Part shown: in pieces, positions 11,604 through 24,218 of the stretch
Layout of the letters: each line of letters opens with the position of its first letter
How positions within the stretch are numbered: the first letter of the stretch is position 1
Source of the DNA: Tubulanus polymorphus
Taxonomy: Eukaryota; Nemertea; Palaeonemertea; Tubulaniformes; Tubulanidae
Direction: 5' to 3'
Assembly: GCF_964204645.1 (NCBI RefSeq)
Contig: NC_134030.1
Coordinates: 17,427,110-17,491,109 of the forward strand
Length of the DNA stretch: 64,000 nt
Made by a program: the position numbers and the translations under genes
The notes under the pieces: generated by a model
Database searches by the model: none
Seen by the model: only the letters and a program-made list of their open reading frames with translations
Told to the model about the DNA's origin: nothing

Positions 11604-12209
11604 ATATTAGATTGAATAAATTCTAGATTTTAAAATTCATTTAATTGCTACACAGGTGGGTTTTTATCTTACCCCTCTCCTCTGTTGCAGAATTGAAATT
11701 TTATCGAAACTTATGGAATGATATTATGATATAGCAGTGGTTTAAATGGAGGGGATGGTAGTGCTTCCCAGTAAGTTGATAGTTTGGCCAAGGCCCGCTA
11801 TCCATATATCCTGGCTTAAAATAATTTAGTTGTCAATTGTACATTTTGGGGTTCGAACCAACTTTAAGGTTATCTTCAATATCAGCTAAAACCCAGACTG
11901 GATTCTTAATCTCACCCGAAACGAAAAAACCAAATGTCAGTTAGAGGTATACTCTTTAGACGGACCCAAACTAAACTAAACACGCCGAACCGATGCAGAC
12001 GGAGAAATGCTGTTGCGGTGACGAGGTATCAAAATAAATGAATTTATTACTACCAGTAATTCGGCCGCGGGATTCAACCATTTATCAATATTCTTATTTT
12101 TCTTACTTACAGTACATAACGATCCTACCAAATCCTCAGGATATTGATAACATACCTGTATTTAACACATTCTTATCCCTGAGCTGGGACTCACGCTATT
12201 CGTAGAAAG

Positions 12210-13190
12210 TGTTGGTACGCCGGTCACAATCCTCCCCTTAGTCGTTGATTGATAAAAGCGATGATCGGTCCCTGGCGAGAGAATGTGTCCGTGCACAAAC
12301 CCAAGTAAAAACTAGAATGCCGGAAATTTGAATGAATATAATAATAGTAAAACGAATTTTATTTACCTTGATAAGTAATCTAAGCTTTCCAGTTAAAACA
12401 CAATCCATCCTAGCTCTTCAAATGATTTCTAGCCTACACTCCTGTTGATAACTGTCTTCCCGAACAAAACTCTCTAAACGAGGTCTTGAATATAACCTCC
12501 GAATCGATCTCTCTTCTCTCAAGACTCCGCACCCCTTTTATAGAAAGAATCGGCATTCTTGAAATACCGACTCTCCCACTCGACTTTTGACAAGGTGAAA
12601 CAACCTAACTGTCATGACTGTTTTGGTCATGTAGAATTTAGCCTTAATGATTCGCTGATCTAAAATTATTTTCAAAACTGATTTGCCGATCTAACTTTTT
12701 CCTACCAACCCTCCAGTCATGACGCGGAATGATTTACTCACTCCTTGCTTATTAACGTTGAGAGAACAGCTATTCTTTGCGAATAATCAACAGACGTATA
12801 CAACAAGAGAAACTGTAGGGAGCTAGTATTAACATTTAACACAAATTAAGTTTCCCAAAACTTTAGCGATTATTAACATTTTGTTCTTAAATAACATCCA
12901 GATTACTCAAATCAGATATATTTTCAAAACTTTGTTTTCATCACAAGGTACGGTACGGTACAGTGAGATCCCTTCACGAGCAACATTATTGATACACTTC
13001 ATTGTTCCGACCCAACCAAATATGGTTACGTCTTTTCTTAAGTTTTATAAAAAGATTCTGAATGTTTGCCAGATATCGCAGCAGAAGAACCGAGAAAGAA
13101 TTACTTTTACACCAGGCTGATTTATGGTCAGCGCCGATAGATTAAAACATCAAACAACAACCTGCTTACTACATCGTTTGTTGTCTGACA
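12210..13190 (-). repeat. LTR-like repeat, copy 2, inverted to copy 1
   Basis: This block matches 1-1168 in reverse complement across its length. Read on the minus strand it starts TGTCAGACAACAAACG, has TATAAAAGGGG near 12535 and an AATAAA near 12363, and ends GTGACCGGCGTACCAACA at 12210. A TG...CA outline with TATA box and polyadenylation signal in the right order fits an LTR. The similarity to copy 1 runs a few bases past the TG start (TAATGG), so both may keep a little internal sequence. I see no matching target duplication around it. Confidence 0.6.
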
Positions 13191-13689
13191 CCCATTAACC
13201 ACCAACGCATACAGGAAATCAACATTACAAACATTTTTTAGCTACTACGAAATCTTGCTGCGGATCAGGCTTTTCGATGCCACGGGTAATAGGAGATCGT
13301 GTCTAGGCCGATTTAAGTGTTAATTGAATTGTTCGCGACCTCTAGGCCTACACTGTTTCAAACAAGCTGTGAATATTTACGGACACATGGGTTGAACTTA
13401 TGCTATAAAAAATCCGGCAACGAATAAGATTTGTTTTTAGAGACCTACCCCTGTTAAATAAGTTTTAGGAATACGATGTTTAGGAGGGTTGAATAGCAAA
13501 AGGCCTAAGCGCCTTCTGTCAGGCCTACGCGCATACGTAGGCCTACATATGAAGATTTTGTTTTCTAAGCTCTGTTAACAATCGTCTGAGCAGGCAGCTT
13601 TATAACCAGAGTTTTTTCATCATTAATGAAATTGGTATTTTATTAATTGCTGATGACTTAAGTTCCTACGGAGCCCAAGATGAAAAGAT

Positions 13690-14130
13690 CCTTCCTTCTT
13701 TTAAACATCTTTTCGTTCGAACAATTGCTTTTGTCAGATCAAGATGGTTTTTTTTTTCGTTCGAACCAATAACATTTTCTTCGAGTGAACCAATTCGAAA
13801 AAATCGTAAGTTGTTTTTGTATGAACAAAGGTTTTTTGTTTGAACAATTGTTCGATCGAACAGAATTGTTTTCATTCAAACATTCGCTCGAACGAAATTA
13901 TTTTCGCTCATCAAATTTTTTTAAATAAGAACGAAGAAAAGTATACATTCGAAAAAAGCGTATTGTTCAGTCAAACAGAATTGTTTTCATTCAAACAAGA
14001 TTTTCTTCGCAACGTTAAGTGTTTCGTTGATGGAAGCATTTTTCGTTCCTAAGAGCAAAATTTTGGTGGAACTAAATAGTCTTTTCGTTATAATGAGTAA
14101 TCTTTATTCAAACAAAATAATCTTCTCATT
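13690..14130. repeat. Degenerate TTCGTTCGAAC-rich tandem repeat
   Basis: Short units rich in TTTTCGTTCGAAC and ATTGTTTTCATTCAAAC recur about every 25-40 bases. The core TTCGTTCGAACGAA is close to palindromic. A cleaner array with related units is at 21716-21806. Confidence 0.45.
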
Positions 14131-14587
14131 CAACACAAAGGTAATATCTGAAGCTGGGTTTCTTGACCATTAACAGAATACAGCTTGTTTAGGTCATTTT
14201 GGAAATATACTTTGTCCGGTACATTTTGGATTACTCTGTATATCATCTATCAAGACAGTGAAGAGAAAACGACTTAGGATACTACCTTGCGTGACTCCAC
14301 TAGTTTGACCGATTTATTCCTAGATGTGACAGTTCCGTTGAATTCGGCCACCTGTTTTCGTTTGAGAAATCTGCTGAGCCATTTAAGCGACATCATTGAT
14401 ACCGTTCCCGAATAGCTTGTTTAGTAACCGCCATTGTTTAACCTTATCCAACGGTTTTCAAAACTTTTTCAGTGTTGCCTTCATACAACCGGGCATTTTA
14501 TAGGTTCATCATATTCACTTCAGCTACAGTCACCCCATCTGACAAAAACATATAAAAAGCAGTATAGATGCATTTTAAAGTTTTCAT

Positions 14588-14815
14588 TTAAGGCTAAACA
14601 AAAATGATACCATGTTTCTCCGCAGTGGCCGGGTCATTTTTGTAAAATATGATAAAATTTATAAACAGTTCATTTCTATAGCGGCCGGGTCTGTTATGGT
14701 TAAATTGATCACGATTTAAAAAAAAGTAATGTATAGGGTAGATAGGCGGCCGGCCGGGTCAACATTTAAGTTCAGCAGAGCGGAGAAACAAGGTATCAAT
14801 TTTTTTTGACCTAAA
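14588..14815. mobile_element. MITE-like palindromic element
   Basis: The ends are inverted: AATGATACCATGTTTCTCCGC near 14602 pairs with GCGGAGAAACAAGGTATCAA near 14779, and the match extends outward through AGGCTAAA and GACCTAAA. TAA flanks both ends and may be the target duplication. The interior contains three GGCCGGGTC copies and no gene. About 230 bases with terminal inverted repeats and no coding capacity fits a miniature inverted-repeat transposable element. Confidence 0.45.
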
Positions 14816-15964
14816 AAATTATTTTACCCTCCAATGTTATTTTGTATTATTCATGCCCATCTCATTGTACGTTTTTGCTCATGGGTAAATTTCAAAAATT
14901 GACAGAAAGATTTTGGCGTTAGTCATGTACAGTACTCTCAGAGCGTAAATTGGGCGGTCTCCGTGTTTTAATCATTATATAAAAAAATGTCTTGAAAATA
15001 TTCTTGTCTTTATTTTCGAATATTTGGTAATTTTCTACATTTTGGGCAAAAACACGCAACATCTCCCGTAGTTTTTCGCCAGTATTCTTTATCATTCCAA
15101 TATTTTCCGCATGAAATTGCTTGAAGGACCCCACGGGGAAAATGATTTTAAAAAGGGAAATTGTGTAAATTTGATAAAATTGATGGGAGAACAAAGAAAA
15201 CAAATTTTCTATTAATGTCGTTGGTCCAGTCAAAAATGGCATAAAGGAAAATATCGTTCATTATTCTTGATGTGAGACACGATTTTACTAAGGCAAACAC
15301 ATTTTATAGATCTTTCATATTGTTTATTTTGGTAATCCTGTCGTAGGGCCTACAGCACCCAAAATGTGACTGCTAGGCGAAAGTCAGATTTCTTCCTCGA
15401 TCGCTCCTACTAAGGGAAATGTTTGCCAACCTTTGTATTCAAAGTCCACTTGAATTGATTTTATCCTTATTCGGTCAAACAATCGTTGTTCCAAATCTCG
15501 TCGTTAAGCACGCGACTACTGAAATTAAAAACACACAAAATGCCAAGCAAAAGCCTTGATGCAACGCTCCGAGTCCGTGTTGCAACAACGTTATAAAATA
15601 CCACAATACTAATTAAAATAGTCCAAAAAGTCTAATTGTGGTATTTCATTCTTAATTGCCAAACAAAACGTTGACGCGATTGAGAATAATTTAAGGCATT
15701 CAAACCAATTCCCAAAAAATATAAACACAGACTGTTAAAAACGTTATTTAATAATTGGTATTAGTTAAATAGATTTAAATGATTAAGATACACACGCATC
15801 ACTTAGACGCACCCCTCCCCTCATAACAAACAAACTGACACCCACGCACGTACAATCAACACACCACATACGCACACAGTAAAATACCAGACACAAATAT
15901 AATATAGTCCATACTTATATATACAAACATCGATTTATACGATACAAGGTTTAACAAGATCATG

Positions 15965-16228
15965 ACTCATTATGTAAAATCTTCCAGCATACTGGACATG
16001 TGAATTCTGCGTCGGTTTTTGTCTTTGTGCTACAATATTTTTGATGCACCCACTCCTCGCAACAAATTACATCTTATCCACGTGAAGTTTTTAACACGTG
16101 ATGGTGCTATTGGTGGCTCGCGTTATTGCATATTTTGCACACAGCATCTTCTTCGTCTTCTACCTCCTCATCATTATCATCATCGCCTTCAACATCATCT
16201 TTTTTATCGTCGTCATCATCGTCGTCTT
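15965..16228 (-). pseudogene. Decayed PHD-like zinc-finger C-terminus, probably of a transposase
   Basis: The minus-strand translation gives a long Asp/Glu-rich run, then CKIC, then CCEEWVHQKYC, then FTCPVCW. This is the cysteine-histidine spacing of a PHD finger (C4HC3). Two in-frame stops (TAG and TAA) lie between the first and second zinc-binding pairs. Acidic tracts followed by such a finger are found at the end of some pogo/Tigger-type transposases and in chromatin proteins. With no upstream domain visible the parent family is an inference. Confidence 0.45.
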
Positions 16229-16229
16229 A

Positions 16230-17000
16230 CTATAAGTGAACCATCATAGGTGGTTATCATACCATCAGTTTTCCAATACTTTTCTTCGACCTAGCAAATT
16301 CAAAATACATATATTAGGCATTTCAAACAAGAAAAATGCATCACTTCAATTTTTTTTAACTTTTTCGATGACATGGTAATGTTTTTTTCATTGTTTGAGC
16401 GTCTATTCAGTCAAAAACTTCCATAAACAGTTTCTTCACCTCGCTTAATTTAAAACCGCATCGCTGTGTGAGATGACACATTTCATTTTCCTATATGCAC
16501 CTTTTATTTGCCTATAATGGAACCAATCTTAGAACCATAATTCTCTTTACGGTTACCCTAATATCTCATAGAACAAATAATTCAAGGCCTGGGCTCCGAG
16601 ACTGTAAATTATAGTAGTCTGCATCAAACATGAGAGTAATATGACACAAAAGTTATTTAGTTGGGAATGAACTAGAAATTATTCTGATAGTGTTTTGCTA
16701 TTTTTGGGAGTAGAGGATTTAACAAGAGGCCCCCGCGCCTTATACCTTCATGACGCAATAGAAGAAGAATGATTAAGTATTCAAAGTTTTACAGAAAGAT
16801 TTACATTGTAACGATGGACCAAGTTTTAAAATAGTTAAGATGGTATAGGCTATTTGGCGATAATGTTCATTTTGCGTTAATATATCCTTACATGAAAAGA
16901 CAAACCCGTTTTAGCTGCGCCAAAGACCACACTATATGAAAAAATGCATTATGAATTGGTGTAGGTATCGTGCTGAAAAGAAATCCAAGATGGATAGCAA
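16230..17000. other. Non-coding stretch before the assembly gap
   Basis: I see no gene, repeat or RNA here. It could be intron of the lipoxygenase gene if that gene extends upstream, but I found no lipoxygenase-like exon in it. Confidence 0.4.
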
Positions 17001-17100
17001 NNNNNNNNNNNNNNNNNNNNNNNNNNNNNNNNNNNNNNNNNNNNNNNNNNNNNNNNNNNNNNNNNNNNNNNNNNNNNNNNNNNNNNNNNNNNNNNNNNNN
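17001..17100. other. Assembly gap of exactly 100 N
   Basis: One hundred consecutive Ns mark a scaffold join of unknown true length. It lies about 570 bases upstream of the first visible lipoxygenase exon, so missing upstream exons could be inside it. Confidence 0.99.
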
Positions 17101-17586
17101 ATTTTGTTCACTGTATAGTTCTCGTATCTTTCCCTCTCCACAAACCGATTTATATACTAACATGCTAATTTTGTACATTCCTCAAATTTCTAAACGATTT
17201 CCAACCTCGTGTTATGTTACCGTCTTTGGTGTGTTCAGTCCTGCTACTTCATTTCTACTCCCCCTGACCCGATATAACCTCCCCATATAAATCTATAGAG
17301 TTTCATGAGAACAACTAATCGCTCTTCTTACTTTCCCACAAACTCCCACCTTGTAACCTGGTAAAATTCTCCGTAGTGTGTGGACAAGCACATGTATATT
17401 GTTTGCCACAGTTCCAAACGTTACCATTCAAAGAAAGAAAAAACATTGCGTAGATGGTTCTGATGTGGGAATTGTCTACCCGTGTTTTGTCAACCGGATC
17501 ACTTTGAACGTGTTGACGTACGTGTCTTCTGTCACCGCTTCCACAGCCGGAATGCCTTTTCTACTGTTACAATTTTTCTTCTTAAG

Positions 17587-17633
17587 TCTCCCTCCCTCCC
17601 TCCGTCCTTCCCTCCCTCCCTCCCTCCCTCCCT
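17587..17633. repeat. (TCCC)n microsatellite
   Basis: TCCC repeats run for about 47 bases with two interruptions (TCCG and TTCC). The tract lies about 40 bases upstream of the acceptor of the first visible lipoxygenase exon. Confidence 0.9.
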
Positions 17634-17671
17634 CTGGTTGACGGATATAATTATTCATTCTTCATTCACAG

Positions 17672-20394
17672 GGTGTGCCGGGCAACGGTCGTCTTGAAAA
17701 TAAAACCAATCTGATATTAATATGCACATCGCTTATATACGTGTCAAGCGTGGGCCACGCTGCGGCGAATTTTAATCAGTATGAAGATTATGCGTTTTCC
17801 CCGAATTATCCGGGTTGCCTTCACGGTAAACCCCCGACCAACAAGGTAATATATTAGCTCTAATTCTCAGAAAAAGGTAATACATGGCAAATGTATCGGT
17901 AGCTGGTGGTTAGGTTTTTTTGCCGACCAATCGACAAATAAACTGTTTGTGTTGAAATGTTATTCCAGACATGTATGGCTAGGGGCATCGCAACGAGCGG
18001 TAGTAATGTTTTGTTTCTGTTGAAACGTATTATGAGAATTCCTTCTTTTTCATCGTGGATGACAACCGGTGTTCTTGAGTTGTATAAGCAGTTGTAATCT
18101 ACGATAGCAGCTGCTATCTACGAAAACTTTGGTTGCGAAAAGTTAACAGTTTGGAAGTATTGTCACGAACCATGGAACCGAACTGAAGTTACATTTCTAT
18201 GTTAGAAAAAATGAAACAAGATTGTTTAACTAATGTGTTCGTAGATGGCAGCACCGCGAATGATAAAATTGAATAAACTCGTTTCACAATGCTATTAAGT
18301 CAAAATTTAAAGTTTTATAAAAACCTACTCAAATCGTTGTACCTTTAACAAGAGTGCAAGGCCTTTTCTGAAATTACTACCTTCTGAAGTAGATTTCGTA
18401 CGGGGAAATCTTAGAAAAAGGCACCCTACCAAAATGCATTTCTTTATCTTTTCCGTAAATTTCACTTTGATTTTTTCATAAGTAACATATTGATTTTAGT
18501 GCGCTATGTCGATACTTAATGTCAAAACGTCATCATTTCCTTTTAGAGTGGATATTTCATTGTCAGAAGATAACGTTGTTTCCCCGCTCATTTCTACTTA
18601 AAATAGGACGAGTTGACCGAACAGGATATAATTAGAATTCTACCCACTAAAGAACAAACTCTCGATATGATGGTCGTGACGAAAGTTCTCAGCAACCGAG
18701 CTACGCAGGCGCTGGGAGAATTCGAAGTGACTTACGCTCATGATCCGAAAGCTCTCGATGCAATCCTAAGGCAAGTACTGTTCGCCATATTGTACATTTC
18801 AATTCACTCAGTGGGACCGGCCTTATACACACCATTACGTCAACCTGATGATTACTTCCATACAAATATGTCGAGTAAGATTTTGGTATACTCAGTTTGG
18901 CTCAGCTTTATCTAATCATATTGAGGCCTATTCAGTTCGATCCCAGTAGAGTGCAAACTAAATTGTAAAATTCTACCAGATATATATTACAAGATATATG
19001 TTTTTGGCGAGGAACATTCAGCCACAAGAACAACGACTTCACATGATAATTTGAAATAACTTATGGAACCAGTTGCACAGTCGTGGCCACAGATTTAACA
19101 CCTGCAGTCCTTGGACATTGTAGCTCATTATTTGTCAACCTAACAACAAGCCAATTGATATTACACCACTAATTGATTTATGTCTCGAAAATGAACACTT
19201 CCTCCGGACTCTCATATAAAACATGATACGTTACTAGGGGTTAATAAACTGAGGAACTGTCATGTAAACATTGAAACATAAGCATAATAAGCATAACGTA
19301 ATAATGAGGTATTACAAGCACATAAAAGAGGGCGCAACAATAACCACCGCGATACTTATTGAAAATAAATCCATTCTATAAAATTTGAACTGCATTTATA
19401 ATTTCTCAATCAATGTTGTAATTAATTAGGTATACAAAAATGTATTAGCTAATTAGAATAGCTATTTCGAAATTGAGCAGCCACTAGTGTCACCTGGTGG
19501 ATTATCGTTTTACAAAGCATCTATAATTTCTCAATCAGTGTATACTTTAGGTATTACAAACATGGGATTAGCTAATTAGAAAGGTTATTTCGAAATTGAG
19601 TAGCCACAAGTAATGGTAACCATAGTTAAAAAAAAATTTTAATTACGGAGTATACGAATCTGCCCGAAGAATTCTGCAAAGCATACATATATATATATCA
19701 GTCATCCTTATCCCGTCAAAATTTGTCCGTTCCCCTCCTCTTTCAAATGCACATGAACCTGGAAAAATTTGCCTTCTCTTCGCCTTTTCTAGGAAAAAAT
19801 TTGCGCTATAAGTAATTGAAAAAGGCCTGAAACCGGTAGCAGAAAAGTTGAATATCTTTCCTACAAAATGTTTTCAGTGATCGATGGGCCTGGATTCATT
19901 AATCATTCACCATGACACAGCGTGAATCTCTATCCCGTCTCATAATCACCTGATAACACGTGATAATCAGATTTAGAAACAATTGTGATCATATGAACAT
20001 CAAATAATGATGGGAGATTTAATATTGATTTTTTGTTTTTATGTTTACCTCGGTGCATAAGCAAATCATAATGTTCTTAACATTGAAATCGTTATCATAA
20101 TTGATTATATATCGATTGAATTTTTTCCGAAAACAAATGATACGATGTGATATGAAATCACTCAATAATTATTAACGTCCGGTACATCGCGTGAAAAAAA
20201 CGATGGCGCAAATGTTAGACACTGTTTCGACCTCTCCAGACATCGTTTCTATTATGCGATTGTTTTATTTCAATTCCAGATTCAAGGAGAACCTGAAATC
20301 GATCAGCGCTACTATCAAAAACAAAAACGCGACTCGCGAAATGCAATACACGATTTTAGACCCGGCAGAAATTCCTAATTCAATCAGTATTTAA
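17672..20394 (+). CDS. Animal lipoxygenase, last three exons (C-terminal ~150 residues)
   Basis: Lipoxygenases add oxygen to polyunsaturated fatty acids using a non-haem iron held by histidines, an asparagine and the C-terminal isoleucine. The exons are 17672-17845 (after ATTCACAG, donor AAG|GTAATA), 18607-18770 (after AAAATAG) and 20280-20394 (after ATTCCAG). The middle exon ends AAG|GCAAGT, a GC donor, and phases match across both introns. Exon 1 has the helix motif GHAAANFNQYEDYAFSPNYP with the ligand His (residue 29 of this piece) and Asn (residue 33). Exon 2 has DIIRILPTKEQTLDMMVVTK. Exon 3 ends IPNSISI, so the terminal Ile ligand is kept. Missing are the PLAT domain and the HxxxxH motif, which must lie beyond the gap, beyond the window, or be lost. 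The family usually has 650-700 residues. All visible exons are undamaged; substrate and position specificity cannot be told. A possible AATAAA is at 20915. Confidence 0.85.
19397..19612. repeat. Two-copy tandem repeat in the last lipoxygenase intron
   Basis: Two ~90-base copies begin TATAATTTCTCAATCA at 19397 and 19522 (spacing 125) and end AAATTGAG(C/T)AGCCAC. Each has AATTTCTCAAT near its start and its near inverse near its end, so each copy can fold. Confidence 0.55.
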
Positions 20395-21715
20395 GCATAC
20401 CTTATAATCGAGATACAAGTTTCTCTAAGCGCGATACACGCTGGTGGCGGGTGAACGAGAATGAATCGAGCAGGGGTAGATCCAAGGTTGGTGCTTTGTG
20501 TTCAAAATTAGCGATATCGATCGTATCCATGATGAAACTGACATTCAATTCTCTATCGATTGCTGCCAAAAATTACTGTACGTAGGTAATGCACACATTT
20601 TTATGAATGAAATTCTTTTCTCAAAAGAATGCATTATTTCGATAGAAATATAAAGAAATTATACCTAGGAAAACACTGCGCTTGACGTCTCTGCTCATAT
20701 TTCTGGATGCACCTCTTTAAATGCCTAGGGACGATGGATTCCAAAATTGATAACATTTCTAATTTTTTTGTTTGAAATCCCAGCATCATATCCATCTATG
20801 ACTGTCACACCTCGACTCCGTGCGACGTTTCGATCATTAAATTCGATAATAATCCGTCAATCTACGTACATTATGCATCGAGGTTTTTTTTCAGTCAGGA
20901 TTTTTGCATTCAGAAATAAACTCAAATAAGAGGATGATACATTTTCGTTTATTATTAAGTTATTAGTTTCATGATTTGTATAGTTCCGATTCAATACTGG
21001 GCCGGAATTCTTTTCATGTGTACAGCAATGTTCATTCCATGGACCCATGACCGTTATTTTACTTTTCGAGTTTAGTTTAATAAAAAAGAGTATTTTGTCA
21101 TGAGTTATCTGGCCGAGTTTTCGTGCGTTTTTATTGGACCAAAAACATCGCTTTCGAAGGCGAAGCCTCGAAGCACATTAGATGAAATTACTAGATGATC
21201 CGACCATTCTCACTAGATTTTGAAATTGATTTTCAATATCGCGTACGAGTAGCTTCTACCAACAGTCCCATTCAGAGTTAGAATTTCGTTGGTTTTGAAA
21301 ACGATACGATACATTCTTGCGATATTATAGAAATGTTGGTCAAATGGGATATGGTTTACTGGACAGGTACCTCCGTGGTTATATTTCATGAGTGAAATAA
21401 TTTTAATTCAACAAAGGGGGCCCCTACCAGAGGGTTTGTAGACGCATAAAAATAAAACCAACTGCTATTTGCACGGACGTCCGCCACAACAAGACTTCCG
21501 TCAGAATTGAATTCAAACTACAGTATATTGAAATTCAAACATTAATGGGAACCCATAAGAGGTCTTATGACTTCAAATCGACGCTTCTTGCTTTTCATTC
21601 TGCATTTGTGATGGATACGCCTATAATTATTAGTTGCCTCTACGTTTTACTGATTGGTACGGAGCCCCGGAAGTGACGTGGTGAGAAATAAATATATTTC
21701 ATTCGTTCTAAAGAA
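20395..21715. other. Lipoxygenase 3' flank, no gene seen
   Basis: The first part is presumably 3' untranslated region, with AATAAA at 20915. After that I see only short frames without recognisable domains. Confidence 0.35.
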
Positions 21716-21806
21716 ACTATCTTTTCGTGGGAACAGAATCTTTTCGTGGGAACGAAATAATCTTTTCGTGGGTCACAATAATATTTTCGTGGGAACGAAA
21801 TAATCA
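21716..21806. repeat. Minisatellite, TCTTTTCGTGGGAACGAAATA unit
   Basis: Four units of 19-25 bases, each with TTTTCGTGGG and three with AACGAAATAA or a close variant. Each unit contains a short inverted repeat (TTCGTGGGAACGAA). Related to the degenerate tract at 13690-14130. Confidence 0.7.
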
Positions 21807-22434
21807 TTGGATCCAGTTGCTTAGAGTCAACCTGTCGTGCCTTGGCTGACCGGCTACTGGCAACGATCTAAATCAACTACAACGAACGTTTCAAACACAT
21901 TATTTATTATGTATTCATGGTTTGCTACAAAGAATAAACAAACAAACATTACAGCAACAATAATTACGCTCATTTTTACATCGTGTACCACAAATTATAG
22001 TATTTGAAATAATTGATATAATCATATTTAAAGACGGGCTACTCATAATTTCATGTTCACTGTGCGTCATGTAGAGCTGACACTGAATACACAGATTTCT
22101 GATCAAACATTATATAAGCCAAAAGTTACTGAGCCGTTAAAGCATGATATAAGGCATTCGCCTACACGGAAATGCACAACTCATAAATCTATAATCCATA
22201 TCAAAAACTTGCAGAGTGTAAAAAACACAAAGAAAGTATGAAATTTCAAATCATAACAAATACAAAAACCGTAGCTAATGAATAATTTCTTATATGACAA
22301 AATCTTTTAATAATCTAATTATAAATTGAAGCTAATTTCTAACATAGCACCTCCTTGGCAACAATACAAATGTTGGCAAAATTTAACAACGCTTAGTCAC
22401 TCATGTGACGGAAAATGTACCCATGATACGGTTA

Positions 22435-22869
22435 TTATCTAATAATAATTTTGATAATAATTTTTTCCTCTAATACACAAATTTTAGATACAGGTCGTAT
22501 GTACTCAGAACCTCTTGTTTTGACCTTAAGGGCTTTAACTCGTCCATCCTTACCGGGCATAGTATTTGTTACCCTACCTAACGACCATTGTCCCCTTGGG
22601 ATATTCTTATCTCCAATTTTCACATTAGAGTTTTCAACAGTCCACTTACCTCTTACAGTGAGGAAAGGCAAGTATTCAACGATCCATCGTCTCCACAACA
22701 CATGGTCCGCCAGAACCTGACACTGCCGCCACCTTTTACGGCTATTGATCTCGTTGGTTTCAAACTTACCAAATGAGACTATTGAAGATGCTCCACCATG
22801 GGGAAAATGATTAGGGGTGATGCACAGAATTCTATACCGGCCTGCCTCCACTATTTCCAATGGCCGCAC
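22435..22869 (-). pseudogene. BEL/Pao retrotransposon integrase C-terminal domain (DUF5641-like) fragment
   Basis: The minus-strand frame has the hallmark sequence of the domain that ends BEL/Pao polyproteins: ITPNHF, then SRKRWRQCQVLADHVLWRRW, then EYLPFLTVRGKW, then IPRGQWSLGRVTNTMPGKDG and a final Val-Lys-rich strand with YIRPVSKICVLEE. A few residues are missing between KIGD and IPRGQW. Nothing of reverse transcriptase, RNase H or the integrase core precedes it, and no LTR is recognised just downstream (below 22435). The third LTR-like copy lies about 160 bases upstream on the same strand, so both might be scraps of one deleted element, though this is not proven. Confidence 0.75.
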
Positions 22870-24095
22870 AAAATCATGCCGCGGCCCTTGAGTAGAATAG
22901 TATACAAAAATGTGTACATACGAATAGAATTATTTAGAGAAAATAGAAAGAAATCATCATTAAAATTAGATTTTATCAACTCTGAGCACAATAATCCTTC
23001 CTCAGTGACAAGGAGCACGATCAGTGGATTGTTACACCGGTCACAATCCATTCCTTAGTCGTTGCTTAATAAATGTGTTGATCGGTCCCTGGCGAGAGAA
23101 CGTGTCCGTGCACAAACCCAAATAATCTTAATACGAAACTATGTACCAAATAGCGTCGCCGTGAAGAAGAATTGGGACTTGAAATGTTGTGTGGTAGTCA
23201 ATCGTTGTATATTCTCACTACGTGGCGCTGCGGACATACGTAAGAAATCAGTTTGGCTTTGGTTGAGTTGGTTAGGCCAGCTGTGCTGTTGAGTGGAGTT
23301 TATTAGTCCAGGGGAGTCAGAAAAAAAGAAAAAAAAACTTTATTGTAGGTTGTCGCTCCTTTGTGCGAGCATGCTGCGGTCCCGGTTTTCCCCATATCTT
23401 TATATTTCGGTAGTATGTCCGCACAACAGGGAGTGAGAATATTATACTGTAGAATTGCTTTGGAGCAGTAGTGTCTAGAGTTAGAATTTCTGCTTACAGA
23501 TTGGCTAAAATTTTGTCTGCCTCCGTTTGCCTCGGAAAACGGTAAAAGACAAATAGACCAACAAAAATATAACCCGTGGAATACCAGGACAAACGCAACA
23601 CGAAGCTGCGTAAACAAGAAATATGAAAATGCTAAGATTTGAGTGCTCGCGTAAAACTGCAAAAAGTAAGGTATTTGTCACACGTCCCGCACGAACGGAG
23701 CAACCTAAATCAGGCGTTGAGCGCGACTTAACTCCCCACGGAAACGAAAATGCGCTAAATAAAATCACCGGAACGGATCAGAAAACCGAAATAATAGGCG
23801 AACTCCCTGACCGATAAATCTCACAATAGTGGGACGTACTATACCGAAACACATTGGATATGGAGAACCAACAACCCTGACCTCTCGAGTTTTCTCTGCT
23901 CTAAAATTCACTTATTCATTATCACTCTTTATTAAACGTAACGATTCTTCCAATCTTTCTCACACACAGCGGACTCCGGGGTACACAGACCCCCAGCCCG
24001 CACAAAGTAGGCAACAGGACACACAGTCCTGCAACGCACGCATCCTCTAGTCCACACAAAGTGAACAGCCACACACAGTAGCCTCAAAATTTGTC

Positions 24096-24218
24096 CAAAC
24101 ACATTGGATCCGACGACCGAAGTGGGCAATCAAAATGAACGCATCTAAAAATCTGTCCAAACACATTGGGTCCGACCACCGAAGTGGGCAATCAAAAATT
24201 CTCTAAGTCCAAACACAT
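24096..24218. repeat. ~60-base tandem repeat
   Basis: GTCCAAACACATTGG is followed by GTCCGACNACCGAAGTGGGC in two units, near 24096 and 24156. A third partial unit begins near 24207. The surrounding 300 bases repeat CACACAGT-type words. Confidence 0.65.

Noticed and set aside
22435-23127. A complete BEL/Pao provirus made of LTR-like copy 3 and the integrase fragment
   Set aside because: No gag, protease, reverse transcriptase or second LTR is present; only proximity links the pieces.
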